Below, in pieces: positions 25,776-40,291 of a stretch of 64,000 bases of DNA; the first letter of the stretch is position 1; each line of letters starts with the position of its first letter. Source of the DNA: Pictodentalium vernedei (taxonomy: Eukaryota > Mollusca > Scaphopoda > Dentaliida > Dentaliidae); contig CM062293.1 in assembly GCA_031216915.1 (NCBI GenBank), positions 152,094,285 through 152,158,284 on the forward strand, read 5' to 3'. A program made the position numbers and the translations under genes. The notes under the pieces were generated by a model, which was not told the origin of the DNA, searched no databases, and saw nothing but the letters and a program-made list of their open reading frames with translations.

Positions 25776-28700
25776 ACACAATACAAATCAGGTTGGTAAA
25801 AGAGTCACGATACCCCAATAATAAACAAACAAATGCTTTCCATGACTACAAACTTTAAATTTTCTGTGTATTTTGAGTTAAAATATGTTTCTTTCACAGA
25901 ATGAATGGTAAGGTGTCTCTACTTACAAGTTAGGCAACTTTTGGAGCAAACCTGGGGCGGCGGACTAGTGTCAATATTCCATGTGCTATAGTGTGTGTGT
26001 CAGTTTTTATGGATAGCATACCTTCAAAGCGTGTGTATGGAATAGTTTGTTTTGGAGGGAGCGTTCTATTTCAGTTTTACATTTTAGATCCCTCAATCAT
26101 CTTTTCGTCTTAATTTGCCACTCGAGGGTTTATCTGGAATATTTTTCGATATGCATGTATAGAGGCGGGAGTCACGGTGGGTATGGAAAGAGTTCACGTT
26201 ACAACGATTAGTGTTTCACAGTTGATGTTTAGATTCCTACCTCCTGGTTTCCTACCTCTTCCTCTGTTTATCCCGGCTGAACATTAATTTAATGTATCAT
26301 ACTGAAGGTGAATGAATATTTTAGAGGGGAGCCGTTTGATCTGATATTTAGGTTCACATCCGACTTGTTTCATCATTTACTGGGCATTAGGTACCTAAAC
26401 ACGCTGGTCCTGGTTTTGCTCGGCTGTCGTTTATGATAGTTTGCTTCAAACAAGCGAATGGTAACGTTCGTTCCATATTGTAGCCCTGGGAACGTTATGT
26501 ACAGTTTAAGACGAGTCTCTCTTCAAACTACCCAGATTTATTATCGCGAAGAATTGTTAGCCGATTTGTGTGATTACTGGCCTTGATATTAGGTAATTTT
26601 ATGTGTTGGTCAGTATTAATTCTGTATCAGTATTAATTCAGGTAGGTCACAAAACGAAATTGGGATTCGTTGGAAAGTTCAAGCCTTTCATGTAACAGCC
26701 AAAGATCGAAACTATGGACTCTTCTATTCTAAGTTGCGAACTTGTATTCGCCAGTGTTCCAGTTAAGAATTCAACATTTATGATAATGTGAATGAGGTGT
26801 TCACTCACCACACAGAAACTGTTAAAATGACTTCAATAATTCAGAAGATAAGATTTCACAAGAATAAAATCGTGAACTATGGAAAATTTTATGCGTGTCA
26901 CCTATTGGTTTAGTCAACTAAAAAACTTTTTTTTTCAATTGTTTGCCTATGGTTACCCTCATGAAATTTCTCAAAAAACTTCAAATTTTTTTTGGCCCAT
27001 TTTATGATGCAAAAATGTTCTACATATAAAAATACCATTGTTTTCACATTTTCTGCTGCTGAAATCGCTTGTTCTGACTGAATAAATCAACTTGAAGTAC
27101 AGAATGGGTATCACTGTTGGCCTAAATTCAACTTTTCCGGCAATGACAGCCATATGTTCACGCACAGTGTCACTTTACATATATTGTAAAATCGGGACTC
27201 GGAGTTTCACTCGTTAGAAATATGAAACACGAGTCAAACAAAATTCACCCATATTCTTTCTGAACAGACTGAATGAATAATCTTCATTTCATTTTTAGTG
27301 TTCCATCTATTCAAAATATAGCTGTCACAGCCGACAGAAAAAAAATTGTCAATTCCAATCGTTTGTTTTTCAGTACTTCTATAGGAAAGCAACTTCTGCG
27401 ATTTGGAAGACTGCAGTATTTTCGATTATACCTACATAGCAACTTCTGATCAGAAAGGCGGAGGTAAGTGAGTCTGAAAACTAATGATGCCTTCCAGAAG
27501 CTAATTTTGATTATTCCCTTTTGAAAATGGAAAGGCCTCCATTATATACGATTGAGCAAACCCCGAATAGAAATGACGCTTGAATATCAGTCAATACAGG
27601 CATCTAAGAAACTGATTTTAAGCCACTTGAAAGGTTTTTTTCCACACGGGAGGCCAGGTTTGGTGGGGTAATTTTGCTGCCGAGAGATATTCCTACAAAC
27701 ACAATGACGTGTATGTAGATAACGGTGTGCGAGGTGATAAGGGTGGATGTGCTTCGGATACCCCCAAGCATAGTCCCATAATTGTGCAATGCTATGGGAT
27801 GAGCTTTTACAAAAATTTTCCAGCTAAGTTTGTCAGTGGTCATTTAGTGTAAAAAGAGTACGTTTTGAACAAATTCAATTTTAAATTCTTTGAGTTATTT
27901 GGGGCGCAGATTTTCGATATGTGCTTATTCCCAAATCAGAGACTATAATGATTTGTACTTTTCAGTGGAGGGCTCGGCTGAACTATGTTTAGTCCTGCCA
28001 ATACTTCAAACCCCCCCCCCCCCCCCACACACACACACACACACACATACGCACATATAAGCTATAGACTAGGGAGTGCATTTACGCAACAGATGACGCG
28101 TTTATGTTTTATAATAGTACACATGAGCGTATTCTTGTATGGGCCCTGGGAACTGCAGAAGTGATGTTAATTGTGGTGGACACGTTGTGCGCTGCTGCTT
28201 TAATATGACCCAGGGCCCAAACAAAGCCTTGCGTGTTTCTTCTCTGAAGAGGCATCATAATTGTAAACAATAAGCTAACCTTCATTTTGGTATGTCTAAT
28301 AGCCAGTATTTAGGCGTGAATACTGGGTGGGTGTGACCTAAAATGCCAGTAAACAATTAGGTGGTGGTTAAATTCTGAGTCTTTGGAACTCTGAAATTGT
28401 TTTTTCCTAATAGGTGTTGTCCCTTCATCAGGGGGCCCTCGCATCTTCAGAATTGTCAATCTAAACGATATACGGGCGATTCTGTACTCCAGAAACATAC
28501 GTAACGTGACTGAGAATAGATTGGATGTATGGACAAAAATATGGACAGGGGTAAAAAATAAGTGCCAATTCGGTAAAATTTCACAAATTTTCGAAAATAC
28601 GCTTTTTTATTAACACGATTTTCAGTGGGTCAAAAGGATCTTTCTCTTTAGAGAGATGCTCTGGATTTTGGCCCAGAACATCGGCACTTTCTATTCACTC

Positions 28701-29106
28701 CCTTTTGGGATATTTGTGCTCAAAATTTTGACCCCGGGTGATGATATTTTGTACCAAAATAAGTGCCAACATCAGTCAGTTGTTACTATTTATAGTACCT
28801 CTGAATGTTAAGACTCCATTCAGGACACCTGAACAGATCCCCCGCCAAAAAATCGTCTGCTCAGTCATTACGCTGGTTTATAGTGTAACATATCACAGCT
28901 GTTTTGTTTCTGTTGATTTTTTGTTATTAAAAACTAGCGTATTGTTCCATATACCCCCCATCTCCCTCATGTACTCGAAAATGTACATTATTATCTCCTC
29001 TAGAAACAGAATGATGGAGGTCTAACAGTTTAATGTTTTCCAGTTATATACTGCCACAAGAAATTGATTCGGGCGATAGCTCAGTAAGTTCAGGCGTTCG
29101 CTTTGT
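25776..29106 (+). repeat. Monomer U8, A-type, 3'-truncated
   Basis: HOR copy 3 counterpart of U2. C16 tract at 28011 preceded by an extra a. The truncated tRNA-like segment is 29071-29106. It has more private substitutions than the first two A copies, for example ccctcatg near 26957 and ctgttggcc near 27117. No gene seen. Confidence 0.9.
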
Positions 29107-29113
29107 AATGAAA
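29101..29113. other. A/B monomer deletion junction, HOR copy 3
   Basis: Third identical copy of the 2.16-kb deletion junction (break at 29106/29107). Confidence 0.9.
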
Positions 29114-32100
29114 TTTCTCAAAAAACTTCAAATTTTTTTTGGCCCATTTTATGATGCAAAAATGTTCTACATATAAAAATACCATTGTTTTCACATTTTC
29201 TGCCCCTGAAATCGCTTGTTCTGACTGAATAAATCAACTTGAAGTACAGAATGGGTATCACTGTAGGCCTAAATTCAACTTTTCCGGCAATGACAGCCAT
29301 ATGTTCACGCACAGTGTCACTTTCCATACATTATAAAATCGGGACTCGGAGTTTCACTCGTTAGAAATATGAAACACGGGTCAAACAAAATTCACCCATA
29401 TTCTTTCTGAACAGACTGAATGAATAATCTTCATTTCATTTTTAGTGTTCCATCTATTCAAAATATAGCTGTCACAGCCGACAGAAAAAAATTTGTCAAT
29501 TCCAATCGTTTGTTTTTCAGTACTTCTATAGGAAAGCAACTTCTGCGATTTGGAAGAATGCAGTATTTTCGATTATACCTCCATAGCAACTTCTGATCAG
29601 AAAGGCGGAGGTAAGTGAGTCTGAAAACTAATGATGCCTTCCAGAAGCTAATTTTGATTATTCCCTTTTGGAAATGGAAAGGCCTTCATTATATACGATT
29701 GAGCAAACCCCGAATAGAAATGACGCTTGAATATCAGTCAATACAGGCATCTAAGAAACTGATTTTAAGCCACTTGAAAGGTTTTTTCCCACACGGGAGG
29801 CCAGGTTTGGTGGGGTAATTTTGCTGCCGAGAGATATTCCTACAAACACAATTACGTGTATGTAGATAACGGTGTGCGAGGTGATAAGGGTGGATTTGCT
29901 TCGGATACCCCCAAGCATAGTCCCATAATTGTGCAATGCTATGGGATGAGCTTTTTCTAAAATTTTCCAGCTAAGTTTGTCAGTGGTCATTTAGAGTAAA
30001 AAGAGTACGTTTTGAACAAATTCAATTTTAAATTCTTTGAGTTATTTGGGGTCGCAGATTTTCGATATGTGCTTATACCCAAATCACAGACTATAATGAT
30101 TTGTACTTTTCAGTGGAGGGCTCGGCTGAACTATGTTTAGTCCTGCCAATACTTCAACCCCCCCCCCCCCCCCCCACACACACACATACGCACATATAAG
30201 CTATAGACTAGGGAGTGCATTTACGCAACAGCGGACGCGTTTATGTTTTATAATAGTACACATGAGCGTATTCTTGTATGGGTCCTGGGAACTACAGAAG
30301 TGATGTTAATTGGGGTGGACACGTTGTGCGTTTCTGCATTAATATGACCCAGGGCAGAAAGAAAGCCTTGCGTATTTCTTCTCTGAAGAGGCATCATAAT
30401 TGTAAACAATAAGCTAACCTTCATTTTGGTATGTTTAATAGCCATTATTTAGGCGTGAATACTGGGTGGGTGTGACCTAAAATGCCAGTAAACAATTAGG
30501 TGGTGGTTAAATTCTGAGTCTTTGGAACTCTGAAATTGTTTTTTCCTAATAGGTGTTGTCCCTTCATCAGGGGGCCCTCGCATCTTCAGAATTGTCAATC
30601 TAAACGATATACGGGCGATTCTGTACTCCAGAAACATACGTAACGTGACTGAGAATAGATTGGATGTGTGGACAAAAATATGGACAGGGGTAAAAAATCA
30701 GTGCCAATTCGGTAAAATTTCACAAATTTTCGAAAATACGCTTTTTTATTAACACGATTTTCAGTGGGTCAAAAGGATCTTTCTCTTTAGTGAGATGCTC
30801 TGGATTTTGGCCCAGAACATCGGCACTTTCTATTCACTCCTTTTTGGGATATTTGTGCTCAAATTTTGACCCCGGGTGATGATATTTTGTACCAAAATAA
30901 GTGCCAACATCAGTCAGTTGTTACTATTTATAGTACCTCTGAATGTTAAGACTCCATTCTGGACACCTGAACAGATCCCCCGCCAAAAAATCGTCTGCTC
31001 AGTCATTACGCTGGTTTATAGTGTAACATATCACAGCTGCTTTGTTTCTGTTGATTTTTTGTTATTAAAAACTAGCGTATTGTTCCATATACCCCCCATC
31101 TCCCTCATGTACTCGAAAATGTACATTATTATCTCCTCCAGAAACAGAATGATGGAGGTCTAACAGTTTAATGTTTTCCAGTTATATACTGCCACAAGAA
31201 ATTGATTCGGGCGATAGCTCAGTAAGTTCATGCGTTCGCTTTGTTGTATGAAAAGTGCGTGGTCGATGCGATGTGAGTTACAAACCCGTCACTTTTTAAT
31301 ATTTTGCCCATTATCCTAACACATACATTTTTTCCTTTGTTCTGGTTGCATCGTCATCTACAGAAGGTGTTTTCGCAAATTAGCTGGTCGAAAGGCTGGG
31401 ATACTCCACAATCACATTTAAACAAGAATGTTGAAAAACAACCAATTGCCGCAAAAAACAGACCATTTCTCCTCAAGCCACATTGACTAATTAGGTGCGC
31501 TATTACCTTGCAAAAGTTAAGTCAAATAACGAGACGATAATCACTGTTTGATGATGCCTTTTGTCTGTTCAGCACCACTGTCTGCCAGATTTAATATTTC
31601 CTTGAAATGAAAGATTGCGAATATTCTCTACTACACATAATAAACAGCCCTTCTGACAAACTAAATGTGTATGTGCAATGGCACTCTTTATTACCACCAT
31701 CCCTCGTTGAGTCCTTGGGCAAGGCACTCAACTCCGATTATCCACCTGGGGGCACGATGCCGCTGTGTACTAAGATGTACTTCACGTCAATGGGGCGCAT
31801 CTCTTCAACCAATCTAATCCTGCCTGTGCAGCAGTGAGGAGTTAAGATGTTGGGGAGCTGGCATCTGCTCGTCGTTGGTCGGTGGTTCTCTCTGGGTACT
31901 CCTGCTTCCTCCATCCATAAAACTCTCACCGTCACTATTTGACCTTGGCTGTCAAAGTGTCGTTAAACTCTAATAAATAAATAAATAATAAATTACCACC
32001 ATAGGCAATTTCTTCCATGTTATGTCATTGGTGAGGCCCTCAATTTCATCTGTCCAAGTGGGAGCAGTTTGTGCATTGTGCAAATCCGTCCAACAGGTTA

Positions 32101-32222
32101 ATGGTACACTACCCTTCAACCACTGCTAGAGCTGCATGAGCCGTTTCAGTAAGTTAGGAAGTAAGGTAGTAGATAGCTGCCGCAGGATCGTTCTCTCCAT
32201 GCATTCCGTACTCTTTCATCCG
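29107..32222 (+). repeat. Monomer U9, B-type, 5'-truncated
   Basis: HOR copy 3 counterpart of U3. C18 tract at 30158; tRNA-like segment 31209-31297 with altered B box; SINE-like module 31674-31994. It has ttggggtcgcag near 30047 where others have ttggggcgcag. No gene seen. Confidence 0.9.
31209..31297 (+). promoter_or_regulatory. tRNA-like segment, B-box variant (U9)
   Basis: Altered B box as in U3 and U6; T5 at 31293-31297. Confidence 0.5.
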
Positions 32223-35200
32223 ACACAATACAAATCAGGTTGGTAAAAGAGTCACGATACCCCAATAATAAACAAACAAATGCTTTCCATGACTACAAAC
32301 TTTAAATTTTCTGTGTATTTTGAGTTAAAAGATGTTTCTTTCACAGAATGACTGGTAAGGTGTCTCTACTTACAAGTTAGGCAACTTTTGGAGCTAACCT
32401 GGGGCGGCGGACTAGTGTCAATATTCCATGTGCTATAGTGTGTGCGTCAGTTTTTATGGATAGCATACCTTCAAAGCGTGTGTATGGAATAGTTTGTTTT
32501 GGAGGGAGCGTTGTATTTCAGTTTTACATTTTAGATCCCTCAATCTTCTTTTCGTCTTAATTTGCCACTCGAGGGTTTATCTGGAATATTTTTCGATATG
32601 CATGAATAGAGGCGGGAGTCACGGTGGGTATGGAAAGCGTTCACGTTACAACGATTAGTGTTTCACAGTTGATGTTTAGATTCCTACCTCCTGGTTTCCT
32701 ACCTCTTCCTCTGTTTATCCCGGCTGAACATTAATTTAATGTATCATACTGAAGGTGAATGAATATTTTAGAGGGGAGCCGTTTGATCTGATATTTAGGT
32801 TCACATCCGACTTGTTTCATCATTTACTGGGCATTAGGTACCTAAATACGCTGGTCCTGGTTTTGCTCGGCTGTCGTTTAAGATAGTTTGCATCAAACAA
32901 GCGAATGGTAACGTTCGTTCCATATTGTAGCCCTGGGAACGTTATGTACAGTTTAAGACGAGTCTCTCTTCAAACTACCCAGATTTATTATCGCGAAGAA
33001 TTGTTAGCCGATTTGTGTGATTACTGGCCTTGATATTAGGTAATTTTATGTGTTGGTCAGTATTAATTCTGTGTCAGTATTAATTCAGGTAAGTCACAAA
33101 ACGAAATTGGGATTCGTTGGAAAGTTCAAGCCTTTCATGTAACAGACAAAGTTCGAAACTATGGACTCTTCTATTCTAAGTTGCGAACTTGTATACGCCA
33201 GTGTTCCAGTTAAGAATTCAACATTTATGATAGTGTGAATGAGGTGTTCACTCACCACACAGAAACTGTTAAAATGACTTCAATAATTCAGAAGATAAGA
33301 TTTCACAAGAATAAAATCGTGAACTATGAAAAATTTTATGCGTGTCACTTATTGGTTTAGTCAACTAGAAAACTTTTCTTTTTCAATTGTTTGCCTATGG
33401 TTACCCTTATGAAATTTCTCAAAAAACTTCAAATTTTTTTTGGCCCATTTTATGATGCAAAAATGTTCTACATATAAAAATACCATTGTTTTCACATTTT
33501 CTGCCGCTGAAATCGCTTGTTCTGACTGAATAAATCAACTTGAAGTACAGAATGGGTATCACTGTAGGCCTAAATTCAACTTTTCCGGCAATGACAGCCA
33601 TATGTTCACGCACAGTGTCACTTTCCATACATTATAAAATCGGGACTCGGAGTTTCACTCGTTAGAAATATGAAACACGAGTCAAACAAAATTCACCCAT
33701 ATTCTTTCTGAACAGACTGAATGAATAATCTTCATTTCATTTTTAGTGTTCCATCTATTCAAAATATAGCTGTCACAGCCGACAGAAAAAAATTTGTCAA
33801 TTCCAATCGTTTGTTTTTCAGTACTTCTATAGGAAAGCAACTTCTGCGATTTGGAAGACTGCAGTATTTTCGATTATACCTCCATAGCAACTTCTGATCA
33901 GAAAGGCGGAGGTAAGTGAGTCTGAAAACTAATGATGCCTTCCAGAAGCTAATTTTGATTATTCCCTTTTGAAAATGGAAAGGCCTTCATTATATACGAT
34001 TGAGCAAACCCCGAATAGAAATGACGCTTGAATATCAGTCAATACAGGCATCTAAGAAACTGATTTTAAGCCACTTGAAAGGTTTTTTCCCACACGGGAG
34101 TCCAGGTTTGGTGGGGTAATATTGCTGCCGAGAGATATTCCTACAAACACATTTACGTGTATGTAGATAACGGTGTGCGAGGTGATAAGGGTGGATTTGC
34201 TTCGGATACCCCCAAGCATAGTCCCATAATTGTGCAATGCTATGGAATGAGCTTTTACTAAAATTTTCCAGCTAAGTTTGTCAGTGGTCATTTAGAGTAA
34301 AAGGAGTACGTTTTGAACAAATTCAATTTTAAATTCTTTGAGTTATTTGGGCGCAGATTTCCGATATGTGCTTATACCCAAATCACAGACTATAATGATT
34401 TGTACTTTTCAGTGGAGGGCTCGGCTGAACTATGTTTAGTCCTGCCAATACTTCAACCCCCCCCCCCCCCCCCACACACACACACATACGCACATATAAG
34501 CTATAGACTAGGGAGTGCATTTACGCAACAGCTGACGCGTTTATGTTTTATAATAGTACACAGGAGCGTATTCTTGTATGGGCCCTGGGAACTACAGAAG
34601 TGATGTTAATTGGGGTGGACACGTTGTGCGTTACTGCTTTAATATGACCCAGGGCCCAAACAAAGCCTTGCGTGTTTCTTCTCAGAAGAGGCATCATAAT
34701 TGTAATCAATAAGCTAACCTTCATTTTGGTATGTTTAATAGCCATTATTTAGGCGTGAATACTTGGTGGGTGTGACCTAAAATGCCAGTAAACAATTAGG
34801 TGGTGGTTAAATTCTGAGTCTTTGGAACTCTGAAATTGTTTTTTCCTAATAGGTGTTGTCCCTTCATCAGGGGGCCCTCGCATCTTCAGAATTGTCAATC
34901 TAAACGATATACGGGCGATTCTGTACTCCAGAAACATACGTAACGTGACTGAGGATAGATTGGATGTATGGACAGAAATATGGACAGGGGTAAAAAATAA
35001 GTGCCAATTAGGTAAAATTTCACAAATTTTCGAAAATACGCTTTTTTATTAACACGATTTTCAGTGGGTCAAAAGGATCTTTCTCTTTAGTGAGATGCTC
35101 TGGATTTTGGCCCAGAACATCGGCACTTTCTATTCACTTCTTTTTGGGATATTTGTGCTCAAATTTTGACCCCGGGTGATGATATTTTGTACCAAAATAA

Positions 35201-36530
35201 GTGCCAACATCAGTCAGTTGTTACTATTTATAGTACCTCTGAATGTTAAGACTCCATTCTGGACACCTGAACAGATCCCCCGCCAAAAAATCGTCTGCTC
35301 AGTCATTACGCTGGTTTATAGTGTAACATATCACAGCTGCTTTGTTTCTGTTTATTTTTTGTTATTAAAAACTAGCGTATTGTTCCATATACCCCCCATC
35401 TCCCTCATGTACTCGAAAATGTACATTATTATCTCCTCTAGAAACAGAATGATGGAGGTCTAACAGTTTAAAGTTTTCCAGTTATATACTGCCACAAAAA
35501 ATTGATTCGGGCTATAGCTCAGTAAGTTCATGCGTTCGCTTTGTTGTATGAAAAGTGCGTGGTCGATGCGATGTGAGTTCAAAACCCAACCCTTCTTAAT
35601 ATTTTGCCCATTATCCTAACACATACATGTTTTCCTTTGTTCTGGTTGCATCGTCATCTATAGAACGTGTTTTCGCAAATTAGCTGGTCGAAAGGCTGGG
35701 ATACTCCACAATCACATTTAAACAAAAATGTTGAAAAACAACCAATTGCCGCAAAAAACAGACCATTTCTCCTCAAGCCACATTGACTAATTAGGTGCGC
35801 TATTACCTTGCAAAAGTTAAGTCAAATAACGAGACGATAATCACTGTTTGATGATGCCTTTTGTCTGTTCAGCACCACTGTCTGCCAGATTTAATATTTC
35901 CTTGAAATGAAAGATTGCGAATATTCTCTACTACACTTAATAAACAGCCCTTCTGACAAACTAAAAGTGTATGTGCAATGGCACTCTTTATTACCACCAT
36001 CCCTCGTTGAGTCCTTGGGCAAGGCACTCAACTCCGATTATCCACCTGGGGGCACGATGACGCTGTGTACTAAGATGTACTTCACGTCGATGGGGCGCAT
36101 GTCTTCAACCAATCTAATCCTGCCTGTGCAGCAGTGAGGAGTTAAGATGTTGGGGAGCTGGCATCTGCTCGTCGTTGGTCGGTGGTTCTCTCTGGGTACT
36201 CCTGCTTCCTCCATCCATAAAACTCTCACCGTCACCATTTGACCTTGGCTGTCAAAGTGTCGTTAAACCCTAATAAATAAATAAATAAATAAATAATAAA
36301 TTACCACCATAGGCAATTTCTTCCATGTTATGTCATTGGTGAGGCCCTCAATTTCATCTGTCCAAGTGGGAGCAGTTTGTGCATTGTGCAAATCCGTCCA
36401 ACAGGTTAATGGTACACTACCCTTCAACCAATGCTAGAGCTGCATGAGCCGTTTCAGTAAGTTAGGAAGTAAGGTAGTAGATAGCTGCCGCAGGATGGTT
36501 CTCTCCATGCTATCCGTACTCTTTCATCCG
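32223..36530 (+). repeat. Monomer U10 (C-type 5' part, M-type 3' part)
   Basis: 4308 bp. C-type until at least ~35010 and M-type from ~35268: the reciprocal of U1. C17 tract at 34457. tRNA-like segment 35509-35597 has an intact B box, but its terminator reads ttctt. SINE-like module 35974-36302 has two extra aata repeats in its tail. No gene seen. Confidence 0.88.
35509..35597 (+). promoter_or_regulatory. tRNA-like segment without T5 (U10)
   Basis: A and B boxes are kept. The terminator position reads ttctt (35593-35597), so a transcript would read through into the monomer. Confidence 0.5.
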
Positions 36531-39500
36531 ACACAATACAAATCAGGTTGATAAAAGAGTCACGATACCCCAATAATAAACAAACAAATGCTTTCCATGA
36601 CTACAAACTTTAAATTTTCTGTGTATTTTGAGTTAAAAGATGTTTCTTTCACAGAATGACTGGTAAGGTGTCTCTACTTACAAGTTAGGCAACTTTTGGA
36701 GCTAACCTGGGGCGGCGGACTAGTGTCAATATTCCATGTGCTATAGTGTGTGTGTCAGTTTTTATGGATAGCATACCTTCAAAGCGTGTGTATGGAATAG
36801 TTTCTTTTGGAGGGAGCGTTGTATTTTAGTTTTACATTTTAGATCCCTCAATCTTCTTTTCGTCTTACTTTGCCACTCGAGGGTTTATGTGGAATATTTT
36901 TCGATATGCATGTATAGAGGCGGGAGTCGCGGTGGGTATGGAAAGCGTTCACGTTACAACGATTAGTGTTTCACAGTTGATGTTTAGATTCCTACCTCCT
37001 GGTTTCCTACCTCTTCCTCTGTTTATCCCGGCTGAACATTAATTTAATGTATCATACTGAAGGTGAATGAATATTTTAGAGGGGAGCCGTTTGATCTGAT
37101 ATTTAGGTTCACATCCGACTTGTTTCATCATTTACTGGGCATTAGGTACCTAAACACGCTGGTCCTGGTTTTGCTCGGCTGTCGTTTAAGATAGTTTGCT
37201 TCAAACAAGCGAATGGTAACGTTCGTTCCATATTGTAGCCCTAGGAACGCTATGTACAGTTTAAGACGAGTCTCTCTTCAAACTACCCAGATTTATTATC
37301 GCGAAGAATTGTTAGCCGATTTGTGTGATTACAGGCCTTGATATTAGGTAATTTTATGTGTTGGTCAGTATTAATTCTGTGTCAGTATTAATTCAGGTAG
37401 GTCACACAACGAAGTTGGGATTCGTTGGAAAGTTCAAGCCTTTCACGTAACAGCCAAAGATCGAAACTATGGACTCTTCTATTCTAAGTTGCGAACTTGT
37501 ATACGCCAGTGTTCCAGTTAAGAATTCAACATTTATGATAATGTGAATGAGGTCTTCACTCACCACACAGAAACTGTTAAAATGACTTCAATAATTCAGA
37601 AGATAAGATTTCACAAGAATAAAATCGTGAACTATGGAAAATTTTATGCGTGTCACTTATTGGTTTAGTCAACTAAAAAACTTTTTTTTTCAATTGTTTG
37701 CCTATGGTTACCCTTATGAAATTTCTCAAAAAACTTCAAATTTTTTTTGGCCCATTTTATGATGCAAAAATGTTCTACATATAAAAATACCATTGTTTTC
37801 ACATTTTCTGCCGCTGAAATCGCTTGTTCTGACTGAATAAATCAACTTGAAGTACAGAATGGGTATCACTGTAGGCCTAAATTCAACTTTTCCGGCAATG
37901 ACAGCCATATGTTCACGCACAGTGTCACTTTCCATACATTATAAAATTGGGACTCGGAGTTTCACTCGTTAGAAATATGAAACACGAGTCAAACAAAATT
38001 CACCCATATTCTTTCTGAACAGACTGAATGAATAATCTTCATTTCATTTTTAGTGTTCCATCTATTCAAAATATAGCTGTCACAGCCGACAGAAAAAATA
38101 TTGTCAATTCCAATCGTTTGTTTTTCAGTACTTCTATAGGAAAGCAACTTCTGCGATTTGGAAGATTGCAGTATTTTCGATTATTCCTCCATAGCAACTT
38201 CTGATCAGAAAGGCGGAGGTAAGTGAGTCTGAAAACTAATGATGCCTTCCAGAAGCTAATTTTGATTATTCCGTTTTGAAAATGGAAAGGCCTTCATTAT
38301 ATACGATTGAGCAAACCCCGAATAGAAATGACGCTTGAATATCAGTCAATACAGGCATCTAAGAAACTGATTTTAAGCCACTTGAAAGGTTTTTTCCCAC
38401 ACGGGAGGCCAGGTTTGGTGGGTTAATTTTGCTGCCGAGAGATATTCCTGCAAACACAATGACGTGTATGTAGATAACGGTGTGCGAGGTGATAAGGGTG
38501 GATTTGCTTCGGATACCCCCAAGCATAGTCCCATAATTGTGCAATGCTATGGGATGAGCTTTTACTAAAATTTTCCAGCTAAGTTTGTCAGTGGTCATTT
38601 AGAGTAAAAAGAGTACGTTTTGAACAAATTCAATTTTAAATTCTTTGAGTTATTTGGGGCGCAGATTTTCGATATGTGCTTATACCCAAATCACAGACTA
38701 TAATGATTTGTACTTTTCAGTGGAGGGCTCGGCTGAACTATGTTTAGTCCTGCCAATACTTCACCCCCCCCCCCCCGCACACACACACACATACGCACAC
38801 ATACGCACATATAAGCTATAGACTAGGGAGTGCATTTACGCAACAGCTGACGCGTTTATGTTTTATAATAGTACACATGAGCGTATTCTTGTATGGGCTC
38901 TGGGAACTACAGAAGTGATGTTAATTGGGGTGGACACGTTGTGCGTTACTGCTTTAATATGACCCAGGGCCCAAACGAAGCCTTGCGTGTTTCTTCTCTG
39001 AAGAGGCATCATAATTGTAAACAATAAGCTAACCTTCATTTTGGTATGTTTAATAGCCATTATTAAGGCGTGAATACTGGGTGGGTGTGACCTAAAATGC
39101 CAGTAAACAATTAGGTGGTGGTTAAATTCTGAGTCTTTGGAACTCTGAAATTGTTTTTTCCTAATAGGTGTTGTCCCTTCATCAGGGGGCCCTCGCATCT
39201 TCAGAATTGTCAATCTAAACGATATACGGGCGATTCTGTACTCCAGAAACATACGTAACGTGACTGAGAATAGATTGGATGTATGGACAAAAATATGGAC
39301 AGGGGTAAAAAATAAGTGCCAATTCGGTAAAATTTCACAAATTTTCGAAAATACGCTTTTTTATTAACACAATTTTCAGTGGGTCAAAAGGATCTTTCTC
39401 TTTAGTGAGATGCTCTGGATTTTGGCCCAGAACATCGGCACTTTCTATTCACTTCTTTTTGGGATATTTGTGCTCAAATTTTGACCCCGGGTGATGATAT

Positions 39501-39822
39501 TTTGTACCAAAATAAGTGCCAACATCAGTCAGTTGTTACTATTTATAGTACCTCTGAATGTTAAGACTCCATTCTGGACACTGGAACAGATCTCCCGCCA
39601 AACAATCGTCTGCTCAGTCATTACGCTGGTTTATAGTGTAACATATCACAGCTGCTTTGTTTCTGTTGATTCTTTGTTATTAAAAACTAGCGTATTGTTC
39701 CATATACCCCCATCTCCCTCATGTACTCGAAAATGTACATTATTATCTCCTCTAGAAACAGAATGATGGAAGTCTAACAGTTTAAAGTTTTCCAGTTATA
39801 TACTGCCACAAGAAATTGATTC

Positions 39823-39911
39823 GGGCTATAGCTCAGTAAGTTCAGGCGTTCGCTTTGTTGTATGAAAAGTGCGTGGTCGATGCGATGTGAGTTCAAAACC
39901 CATCTCTTTTT
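39823..39911 (+). promoter_or_regulatory. tRNA-like Pol III promoter segment (U11)
   Basis: A box, B box and T5 (39907-39911) all intact. Confidence 0.55.
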
Positions 39912-40291
39912 AATATTTTGCCCATTATCCTAACACATACATTTTTTCCTTTGTTCTGGTTGCATCGTCATCTATAGAACGTGTTTTCGCAAATTAGCTG
40001 GTCGAAAGGCTGGGATACTCCACAATCACATTTAAACAAAAATGTTGAAAAACAACCAATTGCCGCAAAAAACAGACCATTTCTCCTCAAGCCACATTGA
40101 CTAATTAGGTGCGCTATTACCTTGCAAAAGTGAAGTCAAATAAATAACGAGACGATAATCACTGTTTGATGATGCCTTTTGTCTGTTCAGCACCACTGTC
40201 TGCCAGATTTAATATTTCCTTGAAATGAAAGATTGCGAATATTCTCTACTACACTTAATAAACAGCCCTTCTGACAAACTAAAAGTGTATG

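Larger units (their letters stand above)
25776..36530 (+). repeat. Higher-order repeat copy 3 (10.75 kb, ends in M-type)
   Basis: Third A-B-C copy. It is C-type up to at least ~35010 (ggacagaaatatgg, aattaggtaaa). From ~35268 onward it carries M-type markers (gaacagatccc, then ggtctaacagtttaaag). The HOR block therefore ends inside this monomer. The change point is at nearly the same unit offset as where U1, at the other end, switches from M- to C-type. Confidence 0.9.

Noticed and set aside
38863..39252. 129-codon minus-strand frame in U11
   Set aside because: It is the fusion of two short frames seen in all monomers, joined by one base change that removes a stop (tattaaggcg for tatttaggcg). 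No conservation beyond the repeat.
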